The notes under the pieces: generated by a model
The model's database searches: none
Seen by the model: only the letters and a program-made list of their open reading frames with translations
Told to the model about the DNA's origin: nothing
Assembly (NCBI GenBank): GCA_012931725.1
Contig: CM022951.1
Span: 73,636,832-73,700,831 of the forward strand
Length of the DNA stretch: 64,000 nucleotides
Reading direction: 5' to 3'
DNA from: Litsea cubeba
Taxonomy: Eukaryota; Streptophyta; Magnoliopsida; Laurales; Lauraceae
Made by a program: the position numbers and the translations under genes
Part shown: positions 1 through 11,770 of the stretch, one piece after another
How the letters are laid out: each line of letters begins with the position of its first letter
Position numbering within the stretch: the stretch's first letter is position 1

Positions 1-1286
1 ACTATATATTTTATTCATTCTTTTTTTTTTCACTTCACTTTAAAAGTAAAGTGCCAAACGAGCCCAGGGCCGATGTGTGGTGAATTAAAGTATGGTGAGG
101 TGAAGCATCAAATCAAGATAAAATAAAATATAAGGTGTTATGATGGTGTTTTATTTTTAGTTATTTGGTATGGAATCTTTTTGACTTTCTGTATATAAAA
201 GTAGAGTTTTTTTTTTTTTTTGTCTTTTAGTGGAGAAAGAATGTTGCTTTTTTGACTTTTTTTGAAAAATTGAGAGGGAATATTGAAATTGTATACTTTT
301 GATGTGACCCCTTGTCATTTTTTTAATCTAGATTCATTTCACTTCACTTTAACTAGTAAAGTGCCAAACACGCCAAGGAAAGGCCTGCTAACATTTCTCA
401 CTCATGCCTTTGGATCTGAGTGAGGTGTGTGTGAGATTATAGAGTGGGTCATGTTTTGAAAAATTGAATCGCTCAAAATAAATGTTTATTATTATATTGG
501 ATGAGATTTTTCGTTTCAATTTTTCATTTCTCTCGCTTCGACAATTTTGGAGTTGACTGATTACAATTCTATAGTGGGGTCTGCACCTATTGAAGCCGCT
601 CAAAATGAACCAACCCCCATCAGTGTATTTTCAATAAATTTTATTCTAATAGAAGTTGGTCCCACCGAAAGATAGACCATATGCTTAAAATTATTATTTA
701 AAAAATCTTATGTATTATTAATTATATTCATTAACCATCAAAGGAAAGTTGTTCACTTCGGCGGGTTCACTGGGGATTTTCACTCCCTTTGTTCACTTGA
801 GTGGTTCGGATTTCCAATGTGCTCCCCTCACTCACTGCAAGCGTGAGTGGAAAATTCCAGAGGATCAGAAGCTGGGAGGTCGTGTGTCTGCAACTGGGCA
901 ACTTCCTAACTTTTTCCTGGAATCATAGAAAGGTGAAAATGGAGTAAGGAAAGCATCATATGTTTGCTGTTTGAAATCTAGACCATGGGATGATAGGGCC
1001 AGCCGCGCAGCAGAGGATAGCCCCATGGCAGCCAAGATGAGAGAATGAATCCTTGATAGCACTTTAAACGGAAGAGAATCCTGTTCCAATTGATGGACAA
1101 ATGAAAGTATAAAAACAAAGAGAGAATTGATGCTAATTGCCACTTTCAGTGGAAGAAGTTCAAGGATAGCCATAGGACCAGCTAGGAAGTTACGGTCAAA
1201 GAGATGCAGCCCACTTGATTTTTTTTTGAAATAATAATAATAATGTCAATAGCTTCATTTATAGACCCTTTTTTTTTTAAAATTAA
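1..1286. other. Intergenic, no gene seen
   Basis: AT-rich DNA with T and A runs. The motif CTTCACTTTA followed by AGTAAAGTGCCAAAC occurs twice in the same orientation (about 30-60 and 339-370), which suggests a remnant of a small transposon. Short open frames here have no recognisable domain and no coding bias. I see no gene. Confidence 0.6.
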
Positions 1287-2107
1287 GAGGAATTTATGGA
1301 AAAAAAAAAAACCCGTAGTCCTACCAGGACCCCGTATCATGTTGGACATGGGAGGGGTCCTCATGTGACCCTTTTATTTATTTTTTTTTATCATTTTGCG
1401 ATATGGTCGATATCAACCATTCTCTTAGTCAAGTTTTTTCCACTCTGTAACTGTTTTATGTGTTGAACACAACAGAATCGATTATTCCGTCAGTCATATT
1501 TTCTTCAGCATGTAACTGTCTTATTTGCTTATTTGCTGAACACAATAGAATGGTCGATATAGACCATATCACGAAAAAAAAAAAAAAAAGAGGCGAATGT
1601 GCAGGTCAACTTGCAGATCATCTGCCCTCACCTCCTCTCACTCCCCTTAGGTGAGCAGGTCCTTGGTCTCCATCCCCTCCCTCCTCCACTACCTCAAGGC
1701 CTAGCCTTCTTCCTCCTCTCTGCCTCCAACCTCGCCTCCGCCTCCCCTCCCCTTTTCTCCCTCCTCCTCACCCTCCATGGCGATCCTCCCTCATCCTTTG
1801 ACGAAGACGACCCTATGCTCGCCGCCCTCCATTCATTCGTATCCTCTGTCCCTGCCTCCACTGGCCTCATCCACCGCATCCACCTCTCTGGAGCAGCACC
1901 AGTAACCAAGAGAGAAAAATCTGGCTTCTATTTGGGTTCTGCAAAACGAGAGCAACCACTACAGAATGATCGATATCGGCCATATCGCTAAATGACAAAA
2001 AAAGAGAGGATAAAAACGCACCAAAAAGACCCCTCCCGTCTATACGGTGCTACTGGGACCTCATCAGTGGTATGGGGTCCTATGGGGCTTTTACCCATAA
2101 AATCCTC
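1287..2107. mobile_element. Mutator-like element with long terminal inverted repeats and a coding-like core (candidate Pack-MULE)
   Basis: The left end (GAGGAATTTATGG) and the reverse complement of the right end (GAGGATTTTATGG) begin inverted repeats of about 140 bp, both containing a GGGAGGGGTC block and then GCGATATGG followed by CGATATC. The 9 bp outside each end are TAAAATTAA and TATAATCAA, 7 of 9 matching, as expected for an aged Mutator target duplication. The interior (about 1600-1910) is C-rich and differs from the AT-rich surroundings. It reads as an open frame rich in Leu, Pro and Ser, with no transposase. Inference: a non-autonomous element that has captured a host gene fragment. 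The donor gene is not recognised. Confidence 0.7.
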
Positions 2108-2535
2108 TATAATCAATTACTATCATAATGTACATGTCACTCAGCCATGGATGAGAATCTTTTACACTCAACTCTACAAATATTTTAACCAAGAAAAAAA
2201 AAACCCTCTATGAACTTCGAGGAAAGGGAAATATTATTGTGCATTAGGTGCGCACAATCACACTGGTTGTTGGGGCCTGCCTAAGGCCCCACAAATCATG
2301 GGACATCGGGGTGTGCAAAGATCCACTTACATGGGCTTAGGCATAAAAAAAAATGGGTCAATTTCATGCCTTTAACCCCTAGATCCGGCCCACAAGTTTA
2401 ATATCTTTATATTAAAAAGAAAACCAACCCTCAATCCACCGGTCCAGTCGGTTTGGTGCAAACTTTAGAGTCTGGTGACTATCAAGTGGGGAGCATGTGT
2501 AAATGGTTTGAATGGATTATAAGTTCGGTTCTAAC
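2108..2535. repeat. Intergenic with a dispersed repeat fragment
   Basis: The stretch at about 2340-2460 (CATGCCTTTAACCCCT, then a TTTAAT..CTTTATATTAAA core, then CCCTCAATCCA) has a diverged copy at about 43070-43170. A weaker relative with a GGTCCAACCCATTC-type core lies near 48045. It is a dispersed non-coding repeat of unknown class. No gene is seen. Confidence 0.5.
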
Positions 2536-4306
2536 TGTAGGCCTCTAGGATAGGTTTCAAAGCTTTTGACCCACTTGATACAGGGATCAACTATCCAGAA
2601 GACTATAAAACCCAATTCAAGAAGTAAACCCTCAATCTCAGCCATCATGATCAGTAAATATAATCTATCTAAAAGATAGAAATAGCAACTAATAAGCATC
2701 CATAATAATCTACAACATGCAAGGAAGTGGATTATACCTTTGGAGCTCGGTTATGCTTTAATGGAGAAGTTGCGTATTTCTTTGATGATGAAACGCTTTC
2801 ACTAATCAAATAGGGATCTCCAAGACCTCTTGATCTTCCACGCTATGACCCGTATCAGATTCTCCTTTTTCTCAAGAAGATGGTGGGATCTCTAAGAAAA
2901 AACTACTAGGAACTCAAAAGAGGAACTAGAAGAGAACTAGAAGAGGGAGGGGAGAAAGAGCTCGTGCAACACTTGCACTAAAGAGGGCTGGGCGTGAATC
3001 CCTAGGTATGGAGCATGCATGGACTTCTTGCCCTCCTCTCCTCTATTTATAGCTTTGCAAGCCCCACTTACTAATTTTCATTAGAAGTCTTACTTCCAAA
3101 TGATTAGTAACTATCTCTTCTTAATTAAAATAGAAGTCTTACTTCCATTAATTAATTAGTAACTTACCATATCATAATTAGAAGTCTCACTTCAAATATG
3201 ATTAGTAACTTTTTAATTCCTTTCTAATTAAAATATAAGTCTCACTTCTACTAAAATTAGTAAGTCTACTATTACCACTATTAGAAGTCTCACTTCAAAT
3301 AGAAATAATAACTTTCCTTTTAGAGTTCAACTAGAATTAGATACCTTCTAATAATAGGGCTAGCGTGGGACCACTAGGGATTCCTTAGAAAGCTGGCTCC
3401 AACTGGGACACGCGACCCCATATCTCATGTGTAATCCGGGCCCACAGTTAATTGCAAATAACTCCACTATATAAATACAATTGAACTCCAGTCTTAAGAA
3501 TATTACATAGAAGACCCTAAACTTCCACATTACCACAAGTAGGTCCCTCTATCAATATCCATGGATCAATTGGACCTGTCTTCAAAACTTAGATCCATAT
3601 CTTATTATCCTTGAGCCCCAATTAATTATAATGATCAATGGTACATTTCCAATTAACTCATAATCGGAATGGGTGCGCACTTACCAATGATAATCCATTA
3701 ATTGGCACAAGGGGATATTAGAGATAGATTCCATCTTGACCATTGAATGTTCCCACAGCTCTACTACCACGGACCCAAATCACCGAGGTATTGACCTACA
3801 GTTGGCCTCACTCATTGGTGACTCAAAGCAAATGAATAGATAGAAAATTGAGTTCATTAATGTCTCAGGATTGAGAGCCTATTGCTAGGGAATTATGAGA
3901 GCAGACCTTAAAGTAAAGACAGTGTTTATAAGGTGCTTCTCATGGCCCTTCAATACATCCAATGTACCAGCACCATGATCCAGAATCTTCCATTCTGATG
4001 ATCGAGACAAATCACACTATCTCATAGTGATCAAAGTGCTGTAACCTTGTCAGTATGAGATGTCCAGTCTCATCACTGGTTGTGATAATATTAAGTATAA
4101 GATTTGTCATACATGTCTCCCGTATGTGGATCTCATCCATACACATGTGTTCATCTCATGAACCATCATGTCATTCGTATCAGTTATGTGCATATATATA
4201 ATAAATCACAATTCATCTCATGAAAGGAAAGCATTAATATACTGATAAATAAAGAAATTAATCAATTTATTATATCATCTACTGGATTGAGTCCATAAAA
4301 CTAACA
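2536..4306 (-). mobile_element. Probable solo LTR of a retrotransposon (boundaries approximate)
   Basis: Read on the minus strand it begins TGTTAGTTTTATGG at 4306. Near 3050 it has a TATA motif (GCTATAAATAGAGG) followed by a leader-like stretch, the U3-R order of a plant LTR. A matching CA end followed by GTTAG lies at 2536, and the 5 bp next to the start read GTTAT, so the candidate target duplication matches at 4 of 5 positions. No primer-binding site, gag or pol sequence is adjacent, so a solo LTR is the simplest reading. The right end is well supported by its TG; the left end is tentative. Confidence 0.55.
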
Positions 4307-4475
4307 ATAACTGTAATACGGTTAGAGATGAATGAATGCACACTGAAATTTGCCTTAAGAAAATACCCTCTGTATGTTATTTTAGAGTTCTCCACAAAGG
4401 AATTCCTCTCAACAATTCAAAACTCATTTAGACCCTCCAAGATCTTCCGATCCTTTTGTCTATCTAAATAATACT

Positions 4476-4965
4476 CATCCATCAGGGGTTGGCTTTGTGA
4501 GTTTTAGTGTTTTACATTTCTACTTATTCGAAGCCAAATTTCCATTACAATCTGCAAGTTGCACCTGCAAAAAAGGACCTAATAATCTTTAGCCGTTTGC
4601 AACACATTGACTAATGGACAAAGATATCAACCTTTTGAGCCTACTTGAAAGTGAATGTTATTTTAGTGCCGGTCATGAAATTCTCCACATGCATACAGTA
4701 GATGTAGCGTAATCAACCATCAGTGGCTGGCTATGTGCGTTTTACTTTTCTACTTAGTTGAAGCCAAATTTCCATAAATCTTATTACAATTTGCAAGTTG
4801 CAACTGCAAAAAAGGACCTTATAATCTTTAGCCGTTTGCAACCCCATTGACTGATGGACAAAGATATCAACCTTTTGAGCCTTCTTGAAAGTGAATGTTA
4901 TTTTAGCGCCAGTCATGAAATTCTCCACATGCATAGCAGTAGTAGATGTAGCCCAATCAACCCAT
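4476..4965. repeat. Local tandem duplication, two units of about 240 bp
   Basis: Unit 1 (about 4476-4713) and unit 2 (about 4714-4965) share long near-identical runs, for example GGACAAAGATATCAACCTTT and ATGAAATTCTCCACATGCAT. They differ by scattered substitutions and a few small indels. It lies downstream of the reticulon-like gene and is non-coding. Confidence 0.85.
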
Positions 4966-5270
4966 CGCCTCTCCACACAAACACGTACAAGGTTACATGA
5001 ATTGCAGGCATGCAAAAGTTTGTAGTTTCTATATGTGGAAGTCAATATGCAAATCAGTTTAGCACATGGACAATGAGGTTGAAGCATGAGAGGAAATCAG
5101 ACGATGGATTAAGATGCATAAGTATGCGACTTCGCAAATGCAGTTTTCAAGAAGTATGTGGAGCAGTCTCTCTAACTCATCAAGGATTAGTGAGGATGGC
5201 AAGATTTTTTTTTTAACTGCTGCTCCCCACAATTAACAAAATATTAAATTATCTGTGGAAAACTATAATT

Positions 5271-5617
5271 ACTGTCATAAGCTTTTAATGCTTATAAACT
5301 GTATTTGTCAAAATTGCATTATTAAAAAGGTTTCTCTCAAGCTCAATCTCTAATTGTACTTGAAAAATCAGTAGTAGAAACATAAAAAACATCTACATAG
5401 TGAAAAAGAATGCATAGTCTGCACTACTATGTACAGAAATAGAAATGCAACTACTGTCATAAGCTTTTAATGCTTATAAACTGGATTTGTCAAAATTGCA
5501 TTATGAAAAGGTTTCTCTCAAGCTCAATCTCTAATTGTACTTTAAAAATCAGTAGTAGAAACATAAAAAAACATCTACATAGTGAAAAAGTATGTACAGA
5601 AATAGAAATGCAACTAG
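5271..5617. repeat. Second local tandem duplication, period about 182 bp
   Basis: Both units begin ACTGTCATAAGCTTTTAATG and continue through CAAGCTCAATCTCTAATTGT. Unit 1 is about 5271-5452 and unit 2 about 5453-5617. Unit 2 lacks about 20 bp (the GCATAGTCTGCACTACTAT part of unit 1). It is non-coding DNA in the 3' flank of the reticulon-like gene. Confidence 0.85.
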
Positions 5618-6176
5618 AAAGATCAAAACCAAGTTATAAAATGGTCACACCATCAATCTTATTAGACAGAATCCTACAATTTCTTGCACCCCAGATACAA
5701 CGCACGCCTCACTTCTGTTGTGCCTGGCATTGTTGTCATTGCTGTTACAAAATTATTTGAGCTCTGTTTGGTTCCTTTTCTTCTAAAGGATTTACTCCCC
5801 ATAGCCATAGCTATCAGTTTTACTTCAGTACTCTGACACATTTCTTCAGAAGCAGAATGTCAGTGGTGCTGTATTGTAAACGATAGCCATCTAATTTTAC
5901 TTCATTACATCAGGGCTCCTTTGGATGTGCTTCATAGAATAGAGCCTCCGAGGATTTCACAAAATCACTTTTTAGAATTCTATGGCTCATGTTTGAATAC
6001 CCCCCGAGAGTTCTTCTTCCATGGCAGGAATCCATGCATCCATGCGCAATTGCAATCATACAAGCTAGACGTCCATTTCAGTAAGCTACATTTATAGTTT
6101 TATTCATATCTACCTCAGTAATTACGTTACAGACTTTGTATGTAGGAGTAGACTATTTAGTATCTGAAATGAGCAT

Positions 6177-7515
6177 TCATTTATGGTTTGTCACTGCATG
6201 ATCCTTCTTCCCCTCTGCTACCACCAGAGCCAGCTGCTGCTCTCCTTCCTCTTCTCCTCCTACTTCGGCTACTGACTGTTGTTGGTAATGTCGGAGTACT
6301 ACCACAGATATAAATGCTGCAGGAGAAATATGTATCATCAATGAGACGATGCAAATGAAATGTTGAGAATAACCAACAAAATGCATAAGAAACTTCATGT
6401 GCATATTTGAATCATAAATCCAAACATCAGACCAAGTTTAGTCTCAGGACTCTAGTTTGGCGAACTGATTGAATGAAGCAGTGATCATAGATGATCCCCC
6501 ATCAATTTTGGGTACCTATTGGCATGCTATTACCTATATAGATGCACATGTTTAATTTAACTAATTAAACCGATAACTACCTATATTGGAGCACTGAAAT
6601 TGAAAATGCATCCTATTACCTGCGAAAATGCGTGTTCTAAAAGTAGACAGATTCCAGAATACTGTGGCTGCTGATGCCACCACAATTCTCTTGTGAGAGC
6701 ATGCTTCCCATGCATCCCACACACAAAATCGAAGATATTCAACTGACAAACAAAAGAGGGGATTATCCTGTTAGAATTGCTAGCATCAAAATAGATCTAT
6801 GAAGAAGGAATGGCAATACCCAGAAGTACTTGGTATGAGATATAAAGGCACATCCTATACCTCGTCGATTTATCTGACAAGAATAGCAAGAGTAGAGTTT
6901 GGGAACAGTGAAACTGACGAAAAACCCTGCTCAAATGGCACACTTAACATCACATAAATCCCCAATGCAAGTAGAAAAGAAACCAAATCTTATGATCATT
7001 AGAGATGGGTTATGAGGTATTTAGTCTTACCAGTTGCAACAAGCCTCCGTAGAGTGATAAGGTGGCCATATTCGGATGCAATGACTAGGATAGGTGCCAT
7101 CTGCAACCACAAGATTATTAGAATTTTGACAAAGAGAGGCAATTCCCGACATGAGAAAGAAGGGAGATGCTATATTTACTTTGAGAGTCATGGATGGCTC
7201 CCCAGAAAAAAGCTCCCTTGTCATTGCAATTGCAGCATTTGCTGCCGGCAGTATTACTCGAGTAGCCCGGACAATATCCTCTTCTGTAAGCTTAAACCCA
7301 TGTATCCTGTCATCTCTATGCCTGTGAAGTGCAAATTCATCATCTCTGCAACTTCCTCAAGGGGAAGAAGAATAGAACGAAGAAAGAGAATTTGCTGTTC
7401 TACCTCTGTGAAAATGAGTTATAGAAGAACGCCATGGCCAGAAACAAAAGACCCAATTGAGACATAGCTGAGATAATGCTGCAAAGAAAACAAATTCCCT
7501 TATATCAGAACTAAA

Positions 7516-7607
<92 letters not shown>

Positions 7608-8375
7608 CAAACCTAAAGCTAAGGCCTCTGGTAAAACAAGAAGACAAGAAACAGAGAGACCCAAATCCAAACCACAGGCTGGATTTAGCAATGTCCTTCC
7701 ACATTATCAGCTCCGAAATCATCTTGCTGACACTGTCTAGACTACTCCAATCCTCACCATCATTCTCTGGGTTTTGAAATTAGCATCAAGATAAGCTAGA
7801 ATTTAAGATCAAGAAAGCAAGAAAGAGAAAAAACAACCCCACATACTTGGTGATAGGCACGGCGAATGATCCAAAGGAACCGAACTCAGCTTCTCCGTGT
7901 GACTACTAACACGCCGACTCTGCTTCCTCTTTCTCACCTTCCCATTCTCTTCTCCCAGACCCAGATCCCTCTCCTCTCTGTTTTCATGTTCCAGCCGCCG
8001 CCTCCCCCGTCGCCCGCCCTTTGGAGATGCGCAACCCATTAGACTGGATGAAAGAGCTCTGCTCCTGCATTTTCTGCGAGAGCCCACCTGATCCATTGCT
8101 TCTTCTCCTCCATCGAGAAGGTGAATACGGCTTTTCGATCTCCGGAGCGGGGAAGGAGAGTGAAGCAAGATCTCATGAAGGGGAATGGGATCAGCATTAG
8201 AAACCTTAGGAGAAAGATGGAGGGGAGATGGAAATTTCTTGGATGGAGGGGTAAGAGTGAGATTGGGAGGAAGATTCTCGCCAAACTCATCTGAGGATTG
8301 GAGGATGAGGCGAGAGGCGGATTTGCTTCTTGGACGTGACTCTGATCTACGAGAGGGAGGAGTAGAATAATCCAT
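6177..8375 (-). CDS. Reticulon-like protein, RTNLB17/18 type
   Basis: Plant reticulons are ER membrane proteins whose hairpin segments bend tubules. I join eight exons: 8375-7847, 7766-7613, 7478-7404, 7345-7180, 7100-7031, 6926-6861, 6742-6620, 6316-6177. All junctions are GT-AG with consistent phase, giving 440 codons plus stop. Residues 1-175 are a basic, Ser/Pro/Arg-rich N-terminal extension (PPSRRSESRPRSKSASR), typical of this subgroup. The reticulon homology domain starts near residue 190 (LIMWKDIAKSSLWFGFGSLC) and runs through a second hydrophobic segment, the RELFSGEPSMTLK motif, EYGHLITLRRL and FWNLSTFRTRIFAAF. The tail is acidic then Lys-rich and lacks an obvious di-lysine ER signal. 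The length fits the longer plant reticulons as I remember them. The start is the first ATG and is followed by the family-like MDYSTPPSRR. Intron 2 contains a long CA/GA microsatellite. Confidence 0.93.
7515..7604. repeat. CA/GA compound microsatellite in intron 2 of the reticulon-like gene
   Basis: About nine CA units are followed by about 36 uninterrupted GA units. Translated, it gives an artificial Ser-Leu repeat that should not be taken as protein. It lies entirely between exon 2 (ends 7613) and exon 3 (starts 7478). Confidence 0.95.
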
Positions 8376-9752
8376 GGTGGGGTTCTTGTTGTTGTTTGAT
8401 TGGAGGAGTTTGTGATGGTGTTCTTGGTTATTTGAAGAAATGAAAAGGCAAAACAGGTTGTTATGGGATTATTGTGTTTTTGAAAGTGTGAGGATGGGGA
8501 TATAGCCGTTAAAGTTAGAAGGGCTCTTTTTTTATCTTTACTTGCTTTTTGAATTTTTGTATTGTTGCTGGGGTGGGTCCGCGAAATTCCAACGGATAAA
8601 AATTGTGATTTACATATATATAACCCCCTGTCACTTCTGAAATTTACAAACAACAACCTCTACTTTGAATCTTGCATTCAAGCACCATACAAACAACCAC
8701 CCTGGCCCAAAGCAGGTGGGCCCAAGTCAAACCCTGGCCTGGCTAGGTCCATGTAATCACTATATACCTGTCCTTTAATTACCAATGGCATATGATATTA
8801 CTATGGAAGAGTTTTATTATCTAATCCTAAAAAGGAATCAAAGATCCAGCTTAACACAATCACTTTTTAATCATTTGTGAACTCCATGACCACATGGGAC
8901 ATTTTAGCCTTTAACAATCGTTCAAGAAGTGAAAAACTTTCCAGCCCCGTACCGTCCAAAATCCTAAAAAAAATTGAAACAATCAAAACTATGCAAATTA
9001 GTAGGCTAGGTTAGCCAATGACATGCTTAATATATAAATGTTGGCTCTATGATTTCTTTACAATTTTACTATATGCTCCCGTTCTAATTCCTTCTATATC
9101 ACAAGGTTGAAACCTAAAAATAAACATCACTATCATGGTTTCTTTTTCCTTTATAATTTTTACTTTTATCAATAACCCTTATGAAGTGTGAAATCTTGAT
9201 TGAGCATTAAATGCCAGTATACTGTAGGAGTGTACTGCTAAGGCTCAAGACTCCTGAAACCTCAATTTGGGAACATTTTTAAGCTTAACTGATCTTCCCA
9301 GCCCCTGCACTCTTCCATATTAAGAAAACATATTATCCATCACCAAAGTAAATTTTATATGTATAAAAATGTACGTAGAAAAGGTTTTTGTCATGGTGTC
9401 TTTGTTTGTATATTCAGATGTTGAGATCTTTTGCTTGATTCTATTGACAATAAAATATAAATGCTTTGTCTGAACTACATAACCCAGAGTTTGTTGTAGC
9501 TGATGGTTTAACCATACTTTCTAGACAAAGAAACAGGTATGGGAAACTGTGTGAGAAATGTCCCATTTTACCATCATTATTTTACTTTAACCATTCACAA
9601 TAGATAGTTTTAAGAAAGGAGGAGAGAAATGTAGTGATAATAGGCAAGTGGAACTAGCTAGGAGTTTCCTTGTAACTATTAATTACTTTAGATAGCAAGG
9701 ATTTTATGTTACCACTATCTATCTTTTATTAATTCTAAATGTTAATAATGAC

Positions 9753-9783
<31 letters not shown>

Positions 9784-11770
9784 TTTACTTCCTTTGCACT
9801 TGAGGATCTACCAATTAATGTTATAGCCAAATTGCATTTTGCTGCAGCAGATCAATCGGCTTTGTTTTTGCTACAGAGCCATCTAGTGTAGAAGACGGTG
9901 CTGGGAGATTGAAATCCTTCTGCCACAACAAGGTAAAAAAAGGGATATAAATGCTTTATCCTTACACAGGGTGATGATTTGCGACACTGCTTTGCATCTT
10001 CTTTGGGCATTTACCCACTTTCTAGTCGTTGTCATTAATGTGTATATGTGGGTACTTTCATGGGCTTTGATCTGGGTGATACAAATTGCAGTCCAACTCC
10101 AGTTCTAAGTCTAACTAAGCTACCAATTGGCGGGCCTGCTACTAAGATAATCTAGCCATCTTTACTGACAGTCTGTAGGTTGCCATGTATTCCATTTATA
10201 CACAGGTTAGCCTTTACATTTCTGTAGGCCCATTTGGATCCAATGAACTCTGTGTTTTTTCCTTTATATGGGAGAGAATGGTACAATATCCTATTCCTAA
10301 ACTAGCCTAAGCCTAAGTGCCTAACCCATCAACTTAGGGATCAGTCCCGGGGTCTTCCATGCACTGCATACTCCACCTGCATATGCTCCAGAATGCGTGA
10401 GAAGCGAGGATCCAATGAACACAATTACCATGCACCTAAGTTGCAAATTCTAATATATGTTCAGTGTTCAGCCACACCCCTTGGACAGAGAAAAGACTAT
10501 TCATATTAGCAGAAGTTCACCAGGGGTGAAACTGCCAGCAAAAAACGATGTCGATTTTGAAAAATGTAAAATAAAAGAGTAAAGATCTTGACATAGAGAA
10601 CTTTTTTTTTAATATTTTGTCCCTTCAAGGTTTTGAATACTTGAAGAACTTGGGCTTATCTCAACGTAAGGTCGCTATATTTTCCAATAGACCTATCTAC
10701 TAAGAGTGTATTTTGCCAAATAGAAAGTTGTCCCACTTTTTAAAATTAGCTAGTCACTCCAACAAGTAGAATCCATCATCTGATGGCATGTCTATGTCAA
10801 ATGACAAATAGGCATAAGCTCATGATTTCAATCAAGGGTAGGTTAATAGTTATTCCTTTGTCAAGTTAATAGTTACTTGTATTTAAAACTCAGTTACTCT
10901 AATAAAATGCATTCAAAAGAACACCAAATTACATCAAATGACCATAAGGGCCTCTTTGGTCGAGATTTTTTTCCATGGGGAATTCCTGACAAAAATATAG
11001 GGCTATCTTTGAGATTTCCAAATTCTTTATTTGATTGAGATTGAATGATGAGAATTTGCTTAGCTCTCACATGTGAAAAGTCACTTTTGGCAATGAGATA
11101 TGCTCAGAATACTCAAATCTCATAATGCTACCAGCCCCTTTGAGTATTTTGGAATTCTACTGCGGGGACAGACATTTTGGAATTCTCCAAGTCCTCTAGA
11201 TAAGATATTCAGAAATGCTTGTCTTATAATGAGCCAGATTAAGCTTCTTAACAAGCTGATCTCAAGCTGAGTCTACTCAAGCTTTTTAACAAGCTGTGCT
11301 TGTCCTAGCTTGAGCTTTTGTCCTAAAGACAGCTAGCCAAGCTAGATCCCCAGCCTGACTGAATTCAGTTGAGCTGGGAAGTCAAATTGGCATGAGTTGC
11401 TGACACTTTGAAGTCTTCTTGAACCCCAATAAATAGTACCTGTGACTGTCTGTGAGGATGTGATAAAAAATTGGAAGAGGGCAAAATGATATTTTCTCCA
11501 GCATTTTATGATTAGCTGTGTGTGTATTTACTTCCATCTGCCTTCAAACGGTGTCTAATTAGTTTTTCTTCCTTGGGCCGGCAGTTTGTCTTCGCCCACG
11601 TCTTCTCGTCTGTCTGCTTTCAGGGAGGAAGAAACAAACAAAACAAAACCCACCATGCCCAACAAACTCATCTTTCTCTCTACTTAATTGCCAAAATCTT
11701 CCCTACTTCTCTCCAAGTCTCTTCTTCTTCTTCTTCTTCTTCATCTTCTTTGTTTTCCACCGTTTGGATC
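8376..11770. other. Intergenic between reticulon-like and transaminase genes (divergent promoters)
   Basis: The two genes diverge from this 3.4-kb gap, so it must hold both promoters. A TATA-like GCTATATCC on the minus strand near 8500 could serve the reticulon-like gene. A CTT-rich tract at 11724-11752 probably lies in the 5' leader of the transaminase. A (TA)n tract is at 9761-9782, a SINE at 10249-10407, and a block near 10950-11210 rich in GGAATTC motifs is a likely transposon remnant. No further gene is seen. Confidence 0.6.
10249..10407 (-). mobile_element. SINE, 5'-shortened, with perfect 13-bp target duplication
   Basis: The segment is flanked on both sides by GGATCCAATGAAC (10236-10248 and 10408-10420). 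On the minus strand its 3' part (GTTTAGGAATAGGAT, then ACCATTCTCTCCCAT, then an A-rich tail) matches the 3' part of the element at 13887-14181. It lacks the tRNA-like head of that element. It inserted into the gap upstream of the transaminase gene. Confidence 0.8.

Noticed and set aside
7357..7722. 121-codon frame with a long Ser-Leu run
   Set aside because: Its centre is the CA/GA microsatellite of a reticulon intron; only its first part is real exon 2.
8039..8656. 205-codon minus-strand frame overlapping reticulon exon 1
   Set aside because: It overlaps exon 1 in another frame and extends into the promoter; it has no domain, while the other frame fits the family.
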